NCBI GenBank assembly: GCA_038501785.1
Contig: JBAMJR010000003.1
Span: forward strand, 3,569,501-3,633,500
Length of the DNA stretch: 64,000 nt
Reading direction: 5' to 3'
From: Myoxocephalus aenaeus
Lineage: Eukaryota; Chordata; Actinopteri; Perciformes; Cottidae
Below are positions 1 to 11,782 of the stretch, one piece after another. The translations under genes were made by a program, and so were the position numbers. The notes below the pieces were generated by a model. That model saw nothing but the letters and a program-made list of their open reading frames with translations, was not told where the DNA came from and searched no databases. Position 1 is the stretch's first letter, and each line of letters starts with the position of its first letter.

Positions 1-163
1 CCCCTCACCCACATCGTATACCGTCACCCAGTGTCCCCTCTTCTACTGGTGAAAACACACTGAATGTGCTGCATACACACTGAATGTGCATTCGAATGGT
101 GATGGCTGGCTAGAATCTGTCTTCTAGGTGAGGTACTCCTTGCAACAGATGATGATGATGATG

Positions 164-196
<33 letters not shown>

Positions 197-3179
197 GTGA
201 GTCAAACTGCATATGGGGAGATGTGACATCACACGCCACAGTGTTTCATCTCTGACTCCCACGCACACAGAGACAGACGCACGCCCAGACCTTCACCCAC
301 AATGCACGGTGTGCTATCAAAGCGCCGTTGTGCTGATCTTCATCCGCCAGGCACTTCATCCTGTCAGATAATTAGGCTACAATTCTTAACTGAGCCTATG
401 AAAAGAAGCTAATGACCTAGTTAGCGTGGTCTCGAGGGTCGCACTATTGTAGCTGAAACGGTGGGGATTATGATCTGGTTATTTTTGCTGGATATTGCTC
501 AGGCATTTTATTTTATTTCTTCTTTTTTTTCTATCACTTTCATCTAAAAAAAATCTGGCGAACCAAATACTCCTCTTGTATTTTTTTTTTGTATCAGTGT
601 TTTGACATTTTCGGCAACAGACATACTGTCAATTTGATCAATTAGTGTTGATCGAATGCCCATAATTCCACAATTACTAAATCTGTGACCCTGAAAATGG
701 TGATGTGACGGCAATGTGTATTCCAAGTTGCAGCAGTGGGAGGTTTCTAAAGGGGGAAAAACCTGCGAGACGCTTCAGAGAATACAAACGTCCTATCGGT
801 GTGTGTGTGAATATGCACGCGGGAGTGTGTCGACTCTGTGCACGTGCGCGCGCACGCGTTCGTGCGGTTGGGTCGAAGCAGGCCGGCGCGCCCGTTCCCC
901 GCTGCGGAGAGAGCGCCCCCCACACTGTGCGCTAATGCAAGTCTGTGGTCGCGAATTAATAATTCAGAGCGCTGGCATAGCTGGGTGGAGCCTCTATTAT
1001 TCATGGTTGGCATTGGAACCGACAGATGACTGCTGTTAATATTAAGCAGCGGCAGAAAGCAGGCCGTCTTCAGCGCTTCCACCTCCGTCTCTCTCCTCCG
1101 TCCCGGCACGCCCCTCTGGTCCACTCCCCTTTACTCCTCCATTGCCTCTCTCTCTCTCGCTCTGTGTGTGTGTGTGTGTGTGTGTATGTGTGTGTGTGTG
1201 TGTGTATCATCCCCCCAGTTCTACAGCTCCCCATGTCTGTTGTTGTGCTGCCTCCGTCCTCCGTCCCTCTTCTCTCTCTCGTCGTGAATCTCTGAATTCC
1301 AATTCAACAAAACGTTTTTTCTTGAAAATACAAAGAGCTCAAATGGTTTAAAAGTTTAAATAAGGAACAGAACAATGAACATCATCATCAGGGCAGCGTC
1401 ACTGAACTGACTTTTACCACGCTTACTGCCAAATCATATATTTCAAAGTCACGTCGGGGAGGAAACGGCCCGTCTACTCCTCGCGATGAACGTCACAACC
1501 TGATGAGTGCATCGCTTGTTTCATAAAGAAAGTACGGCTCTTGTTCCTATCTGTCCTTGTGTCTACCTTCATAGAGGCTGCTCCCACCCCATGTGCACAG
1601 TCAATTTCTCAATGTGGGATTACTGTGTGCTCAGGTTCTCTGTATAATCTCTCTTTTTCTTTATTTTGCGTTGCATTTGGAGACTAACGCTATCCCATTG
1701 TGATTTTTGCCTTTTTAGCTTCTCCCTACATTCCTCCCTCTCTCTCCCTCCTTTTTTTTATGTATTTTTAGTCCACTAAGTCTGCTTTCTCCTCCATGGT
1801 GTCAGTGTTGCTGCCCCTGAATGCTTCTTTTTATTTGAAGAGATTTGGAGCTCCAGTCACCGCTAATGCCGCTGCCATATTGTACCAGCACCCCGCTGTG
1901 GCTGCTGCTAATGACATTCTTTGTGTTTCCATCCTCGTGCTTCGCAGCCTCGTCTCCTCCTCCTCCTCCTCTGGTCTGAATGGAGGGCTTGTCATGTGTT
2001 GCCATCAAAGGAGGAGGAGAGGCAATGAAAGCAGCGGCAAGCAACCACCCCCCCCCCTCCCTCGTCTTCCTCGCTCATTCTCTCTCTCACCTCCTGGGAT
2101 GTTTGATGCAACTTCTGTATGTGTGCGTGTGTTTGAGAGACGGCATATATTAAACCATGGTTGAAGAATGCGTTTTGCATATGTGTGCAAGCAGCAGCAT
2201 ATATTAGGCCAGAGGATGAGGGCATTTTGTGGGTACTTTAGTGGATGTGTGTGCGTGCACTGTATATTCATTGTCAGTCAGAGGATAAGCTAAGGTTGAA
2301 GTGTGTGTGTGTGTGTGTGTGCACGCACCTGCCAAGCAGATGTCTTGTCAGAAGAGCACAGAGCCTCTCTGAATCCCCCACAAGCCCTCCACCTCCCAAC
2401 TCTCCACCATCGCTACTCCTATCTGCCTCCACGTATCATTTTGCACTCCAGAGTAGTCCTCAGTCACTCCGTCCTCCTGGTCCACTCCTTTTTTGTAACC
2501 TTTTAACACAGGCACATGCAATATTGCCTCTTCATCTCACTCACATCGGCTAATGGATGGTTGCTGCCAAGTCTGCACAGCTGCAGACACACATACAGTG
2601 CTGTTACTGTACTTTTGATTCCTCACCACTACCCTGCTTAACATCCCACTGCTGCATGTGAGGAGAGGAGTATGATATCTTTTAATCTGATCACTTTTTT
2701 TTTTGTCCATAAAATATGAAAAGGGGAATCATTGTTTCCTTTGCTTAAAAGTTTCATTCTGATATTTATTTTTTTGGCAAAATAGTTGCAAATAATTTAA
2801 TGCTTGTGTCATTCTTTAAGATGTAGCTTCCTGAAGTCTGAGAAAAATAAACCCTGATTGTATTATCATGAGATATCGTGGCAGATGCTTTTGAGTTGCA
2901 TTATGGGAAATGTAGGGGTCCAGCTTTTCTGGAGCTTGACCCCTACTAATTTCTTGATTTATTAAGTCCTCCAATTTCATGGTCGGTTATTTGGTTAATA
3001 TAGTTTGTCCTTTTAATGTTTTTTTTAGCTGATTACACAACACTTATTTTTTGTTTCGTGGCACGGAGCACAATCCAGGATGCAGCAGCACAACGCGGTC
3101 CAAACATCAGTGGGGGGGAAATCCTGAAAAAGAAGAGCGGTACGAGCAGGCCGACTCTCTCCGTAACTTGTGCGATGAT
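1..3179. other. gene-free upstream spacer with (GT)n tracts
   Basis: I see no coding exon here on either strand; open frames are short and driven by simple repeats. Perfect or near-perfect (GT)n tracts lie at 166-195, 1163-1205 and about 2301-2322. A CpG- and GC-richer patch at about 835-930 (alternating CG/CA, Z-DNA-prone) has no exon signature. Nothing resembles a protein I know. Confidence 0.6.
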
Positions 3180-3427
3180 GAGAAAGCGGCTGCCTCCGCC
3201 TGCATGGATATTGAGAGGATATAAATAGCCGGGCCTGACACTGACAACCGCAGCGCAGGGAGCTCAAACAATAAGCCGCCGCCGCCGCTACCCTTCCTAC
3301 CCTCCGCTTTCTCCAGTCCAGCGGCCTCCCAGAGGCTCAGGAGGCGAGTGTGGGGGGGGGGGGAGTTTCGCTCTTCCTTTCTTCCTCCCACTTCCTGCCT
3401 CCCTGCTTTTGTAATCCGTCACCGGCG
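3180..3427 (+). promoter_or_regulatory. candidate TATA promoter and untranslated first exon (possibly of csk)
   Basis: A TATAAATAG box lies at 3220-3228, followed by GC-rich sequence with a short GCC run (about 3272-3290) typical of a vertebrate 5' UTR. A good splice-donor match, CGGCG|GTGAGC, puts an exon end at 3427. The first csk coding exon (11783-11866) starts at a splice acceptor, so a non-coding first exon must lie upstream, and this is one of two plausible places. Assignment to csk is inference: no transcript is available, and the segment could instead serve a non-coding RNA. Confidence 0.35.
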
Positions 3428-3689
3428 GTGAGCCCAGGCCCGTCACTCGTTGCGTCAGAGAGGCGGGCAGAAGGGCCGCCGGCAGTCTTACCCACCTGTC
3501 TGCCTGCGCCGGGAGAGGTCTCTCCGTCACGCTGCTCTATTTTTCATTCAGTTAGATAAAGATTGGGTGTGGATTAGACACGCATGTGACTCCGTTGCTG
3601 CTGCAAAGAAAAAGGATGTGATTACATTTTCCCCCCCTTCTTGCTCACTTCAGAATTCCAGAAGTGTGTGTGTGTGTGTGTGTCGTGTC

Positions 3690-3930
3690 ACCGTCTGTGG
3701 AAGTCAGTAAAGCGATCTGGCGTAAAGTCGACACTGGAGGTTGTTAGTTCAAACTTCCGAGCCATCTGGTGAATCTGTACAGAGGACAAGTCTTTAATCT
3801 TCGCTTTCGCTCTCCTCCCCAGAGCGATTAACAGTGAGATACCCTTGAGCAAGGCACTTATCACTAATCCCTCCAGTGCAGCCGCTGGTTGACCGCTAGA
3901 AGCCGGTGGTTGTGTTGGACAGCAGTTTTT
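3690..3930 (+). mobile_element. tRNA-derived SINE copy
   Basis: The head (about 3700-3760) resembles a degenerate tRNA with an A-box-like AGTCAGTAAAGCG and a B-box-like AGTTCAAACTTCC. The body contains CCCTTGAGCAAGGCACTTA at about 3842-3860, a phrase I know as recurrent in fish tRNA-derived SINEs. It sits just downstream of a (GT)n tract (3664-3684). No clear target duplication or tail is visible, so the limits are approximate. Confidence 0.6.
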
Positions 3931-4607
3931 TTTTTTTTGTAAAAAAGTTGAATAAACGGTCCAAAGACCACAGCAACCTCGACCCTTTCCTTCCGTGGCG
4001 GCTGAGCCAAAGAAGAGCAGGGAAAACAGAGTTTCTGTGGGACGGCAAAAAAAACGGCACCACAGCAATACAAACTTTTAAAAAAGATGGTGAAGATGGC
4101 TAGAAATGCTTCATGTGGCAGATGGCAGAGGCGTGCACACGGCCGTACTGATTGAGTAAGACACGGTCTCTCTCAACTTGTCTTTTGCTCCGCGATCGGC
4201 TCGGTTTTCAGTGTCTCTTCCATCATCATCTGTCGGTACCTCTCCAGCGAGGAGAGGGGACTTGCTCTGAAGTTGCATATCTGGGCCCTGTTTCTCGTAC
4301 CTGGCTTAAACAAAGTCAAGCAAATGTCCTAATCTCCACCTTTTTAAATTAGCGAGATGATTGACATCAGGCTATCTGGGTTTCTTCACGGCTGATCCGC
4401 GCTGAAACTGTCTCGTTAATTCTAGCCAGACGTCAGTCATCTGGATAAATGCGCGTGCCCGCTCCTCTTCAGAAGGGATAATAATCGAGCACTGACACCA
4501 CGATCTTCTAACGGTACAATGGCAAATAAACTCAGAGGAACCTCTTTTTTATTTCGCATCATCCGCCCCTCGACCAGCCGCCTCAAGACCTTCATGTGAC
4601 TTTGCAC

Positions 4608-5410
4608 TAGGGCTGGGCGGTACGGCCCAAAATTCATATCACGGTATTTTGTAAGATTCTGGCGGTTTCACGGTATATCACGGTATTCTTTTCCGAATAA
4701 ACACATTAATTTATTGACGCCGAAAAGGACCGCCGCCGCGATTATTCACCACTCGCTCGCAACTGGCCGGCAGCTGTTTGTACGGCCAGGAAGCTAAACA
4801 TGGAGGGGTTTAGGACCCAGGGGAATGTAGTTAACTCGTATCCCTTCATACTAGTGGCGCATGCGCAGCCGTAACGACTATTGTCATTCTTCAGCAGGCA
4901 GAAATATTTAATGTTTACAGTCACAGCTGCGTGTACGGCGGTCTGAGCTACTTACGTCTCACGGATAGAGGTTGACTCATGGTTTGAAAGAAATGACATC
5001 GCCAAAATGCATTCTGGGTAAAGCCCGCCCACTCAGCCGCACAGGAAGAAACTTCTTCCTGCACATGAAGAGTCTTCCTGTGTGGGTGGGCATTTTGGCG
5101 AAGTAATTTACCCAGCATGCATTTTGGCGATGTCATTTCTTTCAAACCATGAGTCAAGTGAGTCTCCATGAGAGCTAAGTAGCTCCGTCCGCTGCTCCTT
5201 CAGCTTCAAGCTGTGAACATTTAATGTTGTTGCCTGCCAAAAAGGGGCGACTGGTATGACTATGTCAGAAATTCATACCGTACATAAATCCGAAACCCGT
5301 ATACCGGTTGAACCGGTATCAGTGTTTCCCCCACCGTTAGAATAGGGGGGCGGGGCGCCCCCCTGAAGCTGTAAACCTAGGGGAAACACTGGGTATACCG
5401 CACAGCCCTA
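4608..5410. mobile_element. non-autonomous fold-back hAT-type DNA transposon, 803 bp
   Basis: The ends are inverted: TAGGGCTGGGCGGTA on the left, and the reverse complement of the right end reads TAGGGCTGTGCGGTATACC. The flanks are CTTTGCAC (4600-4607) and CTTTGCGC (5411-5418), an 8-bp target duplication with one mismatch, as expected for hAT transposition. The interior is itself palindromic: arms 4972-5022 and 5107-5157 match at 50 of 51 positions, and weaker inverted similarity continues outward. There is no transposase frame. A smaller element is nested at 5320-5391. Confidence 0.85.
5320..5391. mobile_element. 72-bp mini-element nested in the hAT copy
   Basis: The ends CAGTGTTTCCCC and GGGGAAACACTG are perfect inverted repeats, a terminus I know from hAT-type MITEs in fish. 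The interior is a G run followed by a C run (about 5345-5363) that would fold back. The flanks share GGTAT on both sides, shorter than the usual 8-bp duplication, so the insertion signature is imperfect. Confidence 0.6.
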
Positions 5411-5418
5411 CTTTGCGC

Positions 5419-6376
5419 TGCACATTTCTTATTTATTCAGTCCTGCGATGATAAACAAATGGTAAAACCAAAGTCATATTTGGTTGTTTTTGTTCTGCTT
5501 CTCCTATTCGGCCTGATGATGTAATGAAGAGGTCGTCGTTGTCCATGGTTAGACTGGCGCTTACTGTTGGTTTGCACTCGGAGTCGCCTCCTGTGTTTCC
5601 TTCGATCGGGCTCAACATGGCTACTGGAAGCCAGGGCTCACAGTTTGAACAGCGGAGTGGTCAAGTAGACGAAGGGTTTATCCTGTAATTAAGAAGGAGC
5701 AACGCATCTGTAGACAAATGAAACGTGACTGGTAAACACTAAATGGTGACGGGCACTAAAGTCTAGTGCCTTGCCACTCGTCTTGTATTTGTTCACTGAC
5801 TGGTAATTCGCCTCACATTTGTTGATCGTTTGCTGTTGCAAACAGGCCTGCTGTCAAGTGCTTTACATACGGGGAAATGTGATGCAGCCACGAGTCATTT
5901 GTTGTTGACAGTTCCATGCGGTCTACTCTGCAGAGCCTCCAGCACCGTGAGAGTGTTTTTTATGAGCTTATGCTGTGTATTTGCATACCCAGTAGGTCAC
6001 ATTTCCATATCCCCCCCATTTCATTTGCTTAGGGTACAGTCTACCATATACGCTCTGTACTGTCTTTGCTGAGCCTGAGTCTAGGTTTGATAGCCATAGC
6101 TGCCCTATACTTGAGATGCTGCCTTGAAAAGCCCCCTTTTTTTTTTTTAGAGATAAGACAATGTTGATGGGATTATGACTGTCAAGTCAAACATGTTTTG
6201 GATTTTCTATCAGAAATATATAGATAAAAAGTAAAACATGTAAATCCGAATATAGATAATATTATAAATTGTATTAAATATACAATTATCTAATAGAAAT
6301 ATGGATAATTGAAGTAAACAAAGCAATTAGGAATGGTTAGAAATAATTGTAAAATAAAGAAAGCATTTGGGAAACT
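5419..6376. other. spacer without recognised features
   Basis: No exon, repeat family or structured element that I recognise. 6180-6370 is AT-rich with short TATA-like direct repeats. Poly-T at about 6139-6149. Confidence 0.5.
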
Positions 6377-6505
6377 GGGCGGGGTTTTGTAGACCGGAAA
6401 TAACCACGGGGCGCACTTAACTACGCCGCGAGAATATAGTAGAGGACGCAGCGGACGATCTGCGGAAACAGCAACGGGGCATCTACAAGTCCGGAGAGGC
6501 AGCCG
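6377..6505 (+). promoter_or_regulatory. candidate CpG promoter and untranslated exon with GC box and ETS site
   Basis: A GC box GGGCGGGG (6377-6384) is followed by an ETS-type site ACCGGAAA (6393-6400), then a CpG-rich stretch in otherwise AT-rich DNA, ending in a donor AGCCG|GTAAGAG with the intron starting at 6506. This is how a housekeeping TATA-less first exon looks, and it lies 5.3 kb upstream of the csk acceptor at 11781. The alternative is a retroelement-derived promoter. Confidence 0.35.
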
Positions 6506-7139
6506 GTAAGAGAGTCAAACTCTAAACGCTGACGGACTGTTTTGACTTTCACTGCCGGTCAGAGACGTCACGGGTGGCAGGGGTGGATTGTTGTGGGAAA
6601 TATCGTTGGTGTTAAAGGATTGAGTTTGTCTGTGGTTGATTGTCCGGTGTCTTGTTATATTGTTTGCCATGTTAGTGGAAGCACAGCTGGGGATCTGTAG
6701 GTGGTGAAGGTAGGTTGTGCGCTTATGCACGGGTGCAAATTGAAAAAATAGTGCTTTTTCTGGCATATTGAAATGTGGGGTTTTCTGTTTTCCCTGTAAA
6801 GGTTTTTCACCGCTCTCGTTTGTTATATGGAACGAGTGGAAACGACTGAAATGGCTTTGACCTAAACTCCAAAATAAAAGGAGAAAGGAAAAAGGAAAAG
6901 TTGTTGTCATTTTGAGTGAAATCCAGTACGAATCTGTGGTAGATGCACCATTCCCTTTCGAGTGGGGAAAGCACCAAGTCAAAAGATGGAGAACTTGACA
7001 ATGACAGTCTCCGTAAATGTGGTTATACGATACTTTAAATAAACCTTTAAACACAGGTTGACACCAACTTGGATAATGCAACACAGTTCGACAGTTCATG
7101 AAATAGTCATGAAATTTAATCGGTCGAAAAAACATTCAT

Positions 7140-7350
7140 AGGTTTAGGAAAACCATCATGGTAGTTTCAAATATGGACGTAAACTTAGATTTAGGCAACA
7201 AAACAAACTTTAGGTTTAAGCAACAAAACAAACTTTGGATTTAGGCAACACAACCATTAAGTTAGGTTTAGGAAAAACATGGTTGGGCTTCGAATAAATA
7301 CATGAACTTAGATTTTAGGCAACAAAACCATTTTGGGTTTAGGAAAAACG
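7140..7350. repeat. degenerate tandem repeat, TTTAGGCAACAAAACC type
   Basis: The phrase TTTAGGCAACAAAAC or close variants recurs about every 35-75 bases, alternating with GGTTTAGGAAAAACAT-like phrases. I remember this sequence as a repeat in perciform fish. A second copy of the family lies at 9597-9780. No coding potential. Confidence 0.7.
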
Positions 7351-8245
7351 TCATAAATGTGTCACTTCACAACACCGGTCTCGTGATAGAAAGACCTGCG
7401 TTTGTTTGAGCCGTCCAAATTTGATGGGAATGTTGTTTACAGCTTGATTTTATACAATGCCGTCCTTTGTTGAGTGTGATGGGAGCTGTTAATAGCTCAG
7501 TAAATGTAATTTCCCTCGGCACAATTAATGACATCCTGAAGAAGGTAGACTTTTATAAGCTCCGGTAGACGCTGTGCTAGCAGGACCGTAATCTGCGGAT
7601 GGCCTTGGACCTGCTTGGACCAGACTTCCTGTTTACATAACCCGCGGATTTTGCCACCATAGTTTCAGGAATCTGACAACAACATTCTCAGTTAAACACC
7701 AGCCCTCTGTGGTGATTTCCGTCTGAGCTTTTATTCATGCGGGGAGAGCTGACAGAGCAACAATCGGCTAAACATTCACATTCCAGCACAAACTGTGCTT
7801 CTTCTGGATGAGCGTCAGCTATTAGGAGCTGGATTAGAGTGTAAGATAAATGTTTAAATGGTAGCCTGCTTCTATGTAGCCGAAATCTATGTAGACTATC
7901 AAGAGACGGATCTTCTCCGTTGACATGGAACCGGGAGACGGATTTGCTTGGGAGCTTTTTTTGCTTCTTTTTCCTGTGGCGTACATTTGGTGTTTCTTTT
8001 TTTTTTTTTTTTTGGTAAATTGACGTCTCAACATAATAACATCCATGGAGAGCGTAGAGAAGCACATTGCATAATAAGCTGTTGTGATCAAACGCTGCTG
8101 CAAAAGAAACAATATGACAAGCAGAGACCCGAATTAACTACACTAACTACAGCACACCTTTCAAAAGGATCACATGTGTACTGTGGAAATGCTCAAAAAT
8201 CCTGGGAGGTGATGCAGGAAAATAAGGTCCTGGGTCCAAGAAAGT

Positions 8246-8775
8246 TGTAATAAAAGAATATTTAATAAAAAGTGATAGACAGACAGCTTATGCTTTCGAT
8301 CGAGCTCCTCTTATTCCACCAGCGAACACCACGGGCACGCAGGTCCAAGTCGCTCGCTCGTAGCCGGAAGAAGAGAACGCTCCTCCTTCATACAGTTAAT
8401 TTTATATCATTCATGGAGCCTAGAGCCCTCCCTCTCATTAACAGTCCGGCGTACACACCTCAGGTTGTCGCTTAACTCGCTATTGGCCCGCAGCTAAAGT
8501 GACGGAGCCCCGTCCACTTCTTCTTCTTCTTCTTCTGCTGACCGGTAGAGTCTCAAACGTCAATCTTCAGCTCCGCCACCTCAGGCGAACAAGAGAACTA
8601 CAAGTCCTTCTAGCGGCAGTACATGCAGCATGCAGCATCTAACATCCATTCACACATTAATCATTTCACAGTAAATACAAGTGAACTTCATATGCATACA
8701 ATTACAAATCCTTCATAATAATATCCCTTATTAATTATCATATTCCATGCATTGTAATGTACACAATAAACCTTA
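8246..8775 (-). mobile_element. solo-LTR-like block
   Basis: Read on the minus strand, an AT-rich leader is followed by a TATA-like GATATAAAAT at about 8400-8410. After that comes a CpG-rich transcribed-looking segment (about 8300-8395) and a T-rich end with ATTAAA, starting TG and ending CA in window orientation. This order resembles U3-R-U5 of a retroelement LTR. A short AGT flank on both sides is too weak to count as a target duplication, and no internal retroelement genes are present. A (CTT)n run sits at about 8518-8535. Confidence 0.35.
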
Positions 8776-8779
8776 CACT

Positions 8780-9596
8780 GTACAAGTCCAATTGTGACAA
8801 ACTAAGCTTAAAAAACCCTACAGTACATTTTCAGATTTACTGTTTTATTATCTGATTTCTTCACGGCTATCTCAGCGAGGTGGAAGAGACGGAGCTGATT
8901 TGTTTTCCAACACCTTTTGAGAAGACCATAACAAGGCCCGGGTGGCTTAGAGCGAAGACGCAGACTTGCCACAGGTTTTTTTTTTTTTTTTGCCGGCTCT
9001 ATGCAGTTCTGTTTTGTGTTGGAACCGAGCGGCATGTAGCTCCAAGAGTCTGGATGCCGGCAGAGAACGGAAACAAAACATTGCTTTATTCTCCAAAGTA
9101 TAATGAATATGCAGGGGTTTGTCTTCGAGGCACAGCGCAGTGAAATATTAATGCGGTGTAACGAGATGATTAGTAGATGCGCAACAAGACCCCCACAGTC
9201 ACTCTTATCACTTTCATCTAGATTCATCACAGCGGCGCCAGTGCAGCTGCAGAAGTGGAGCACAAAGAATCAGACAGTTTAAGGAGAACATGACATAGCT
9301 CCAATGAAAATGGCACGCAGGACGCAAACGGTAATAATATTACTGTCATCCGGAGTGGCAGAAGGAAAAAGGCAAGCGCAACAAAAAGGCTACGGTTACA
9401 TCACCGCGCGCTGCCAGTAGCTCCTGTTGCACAGCGAGAGACGGTTTAGGAGGACCGGAGAAGGAAGTGATGCATTCTGGTAGGCTGGTGTCAAGCGCTC
9501 GACTCGTCCTCCATCATGTGCGAAGACCAACTGTAGCAACAAATATAACGCACCGGCAACATTAGACAGAAGCGCTTCAATCAAAGGGGGTTAAAA
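8780..9596. other. spacer without recognised features
   Basis: Mixed-composition DNA, a poly-T run at about 8977-8990, and no exon or repeat family that I recognise. Confidence 0.45.
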
Positions 9597-9780
9597 TAAG
9601 TATGTGACCGTAGGGTTTAGGCAACAAGACCACTTAGTTGGGTTGAATGAAAACCTCATGGTAGGTTTTAAATGAATACGTAAACTAAGGTTTCGGCCAC
9701 TAAACCACTTAGTGAGGTTAGGAACAACTTCATGGTTAGGCTTAGAATAAGTATGCAAACTTAGGTTTAGTCAAACAAAA
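9597..9780. repeat. second copy of the TTTAGGCAACAAAACC-type repeat
   Basis: GGTTTAGGCAACAAGACCAC, GGTTTCGGCCACTAAACCAC and related phrases repeat with a spacing of about 70 bases, as in 7140-7350. The copies diverge from each other, so this looks like an old satellite-like insertion. Confidence 0.65.
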
Positions 9781-9842
9781 AAATGCATTGCTCTGCAGGG
9801 CAACGTCGATGGGAAACGCTTTGTATTCAATCCAATCGATGC

Positions 9843-9845
<3 letters not shown>

Positions 9846-9873
<28 letters not shown>
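9846..9873. repeat. (CA)n microsatellite
   Basis: Perfect CA dinucleotide run of about 14 units. The following sequence up to 11604 holds a small CT-rich patch (about 10485-10530), a CpG-rich patch (10540-10830) without clear exon signals, and nothing else that I recognise. Confidence 0.9.
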
Positions 9874-11603
9874 CAGGTAAAATACCTTGTACTATTGCTA
9901 AATCTACTGTTGGCAGGCATCAATACCTGCCATGTCTTTGCTGTGGTAATAACTTTCCAGAGATGTAAAATCCTGTTTTTAAGGGACATAAACTGTTGTG
10001 CAAGTGTCTCGGCGTCCGATAAGCTTGGACTTCCTGGTTTTGTATTTTATCTTCTGACCGGTAACTGTAGCAACGTGCTCAAATGCACGTAGCACCTTGC
10101 TTTCTTTTTTTGGCGCGGCGCACATTGTTGATCTTAACGCATAGGCTCCATAGATATGCAGCAAAGGGGGTGACCTTTCACGATTACGGTAGCAAAAACA
10201 CCTGGCGGTGGAGGACGCCTTCTTTCTGAGCGTCAAACATGGACGCTATCGCAAAGCATTTTGTTTTCAGCATGGGTGTTTTTTTTTATTTCAACCACAT
10301 CCTTCTCTGTCAGAACGTGTCCACAGTGGCGTCGCTCTACAGTCCGCCAAAGAAAATTGAATTGAATCAGCAACCAGTTTCACTCGCAGCCTTTACTGAG
10401 CACCACTTGAGCAGTGTGATGCCGAAGCTCATGAATAGCTTGCAGGCATTCCTCGGCGCTGGACAGAGATAAGAATAGCGCTCACCCTCTCTCTCTCTCT
10501 CTGTCGATCTCTCTTTCTTTCTCTCTCTATTGGCTCGGTGGCGTTGCGGGCAGGCGAGCCACGCCGCTCCGTTCCAGCAGTGCTGCGCTAAAAACGTAAA
10601 ACTAAAGGCGGGGGGGAAAAGAAGTAGGAGCCCTCTGGGCGCAGCAGAGCAGCTTTGGCCTCGGATATGTTTGGCTTCCATCACTGTGCATATACAGATC
10701 TGCAGTGGTCTGCAATTAGGCCGCTTCCTGTTTTTGAACGCGGGACACGGCGGCGCTGTGAAGCTCGGGCCACGGATGCTCTCGGGGAGCGTTGCCGTCT
10801 GAAGGGGATGCATCTTTTTCACGGCGGCACTGCACCGTGGGGAAAAGACTACCGGCTCAAAGACATGGGGAAATAATCAAAGAGAAGGGAAGATGTTCAA
10901 GAACACATTTTCATCATTGAGCTATGAATTATACTTGAGTTGTTGTCAAGGTGGCCAGAGTGCCCACACTCGATCTGGACAACTAAAGGCTCCTCCCTAC
11001 CTCGTACAAAGCACTGGAAAATATGTGTCGGCCACTTCCTCCCTCTCACTCACCCCCCCCCTCCCCATGTTTCCACTTCCTGTTCTCTTGGCTGGTCGCA
11101 TGTGAGAAGCTTTGAATGGAAGCAGTCTACTGCGGGAGGCCATATTCAGTTAATGTTGCACCTTTTTAAACGGCTGATTTACCATCTTTTTAAAGGTCTG
11201 CGTAGCGGTTAAGAGATCTTTGGAATCACCGATATTGAGCATTATATACTGAAAAGTGTCTCAGAAAAGTGTTTTTTTGTTCAGTGAGTTATGCATACTG
11301 CTCTCTGTAAAAGTGTAGAAACTATTGACTTGTTGTGCTATAACATTATTATATTCTTATTGAACTAAAATCATAAAAATGTGTGGCTTTTTTTTTTTTT
11401 TTTTTTTTTACAGTAATATAAATCCATATTTGTCATTGTTGTGCAACACATCTCTTCCAACCCTTCCCATGTTTTTTTTATATATGCACATTTAAGTCTT
11501 GTTTAATGTATTTGCACCACCGGCTTTCCTAAACAGAATGACTAACTTTTTTATGATGGCGGTTCTTCTACTTGGCTGTGGTTGTTGTGTGTGGGAATGT
11601 CCG

Positions 11604-11604
<1 letters not shown>

Positions 11605-11634
<30 letters not shown>
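11605..11634. repeat. (CA)n microsatellite
   Basis: Perfect AC run about 150 bases upstream of the csk acceptor at 11781. A T-homopolymer of about 22 bases sits at 11390-11410. Confidence 0.9.
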
Positions 11635-11637
<3 letters not shown>

Positions 11638-11782
11638 TATACGCATATTACAATACGGACCATTGTCAGCGGTGGTCTTATGAGTCTGAAACAATGGCCG
11701 CAAGTCGGAACACATCTTATCCTGTGAAATAAACTGATTGTTGGTGTTATTTCTAATTCTTTTTCTTTTTCTTTTGTCACAG

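Noticed and set aside
6515..7135. 206-codon frame on the minus strand
   Set aside because: No recognisable domain, and no conserved motif or splice context; probably chance. A translated database search without hits would confirm this.
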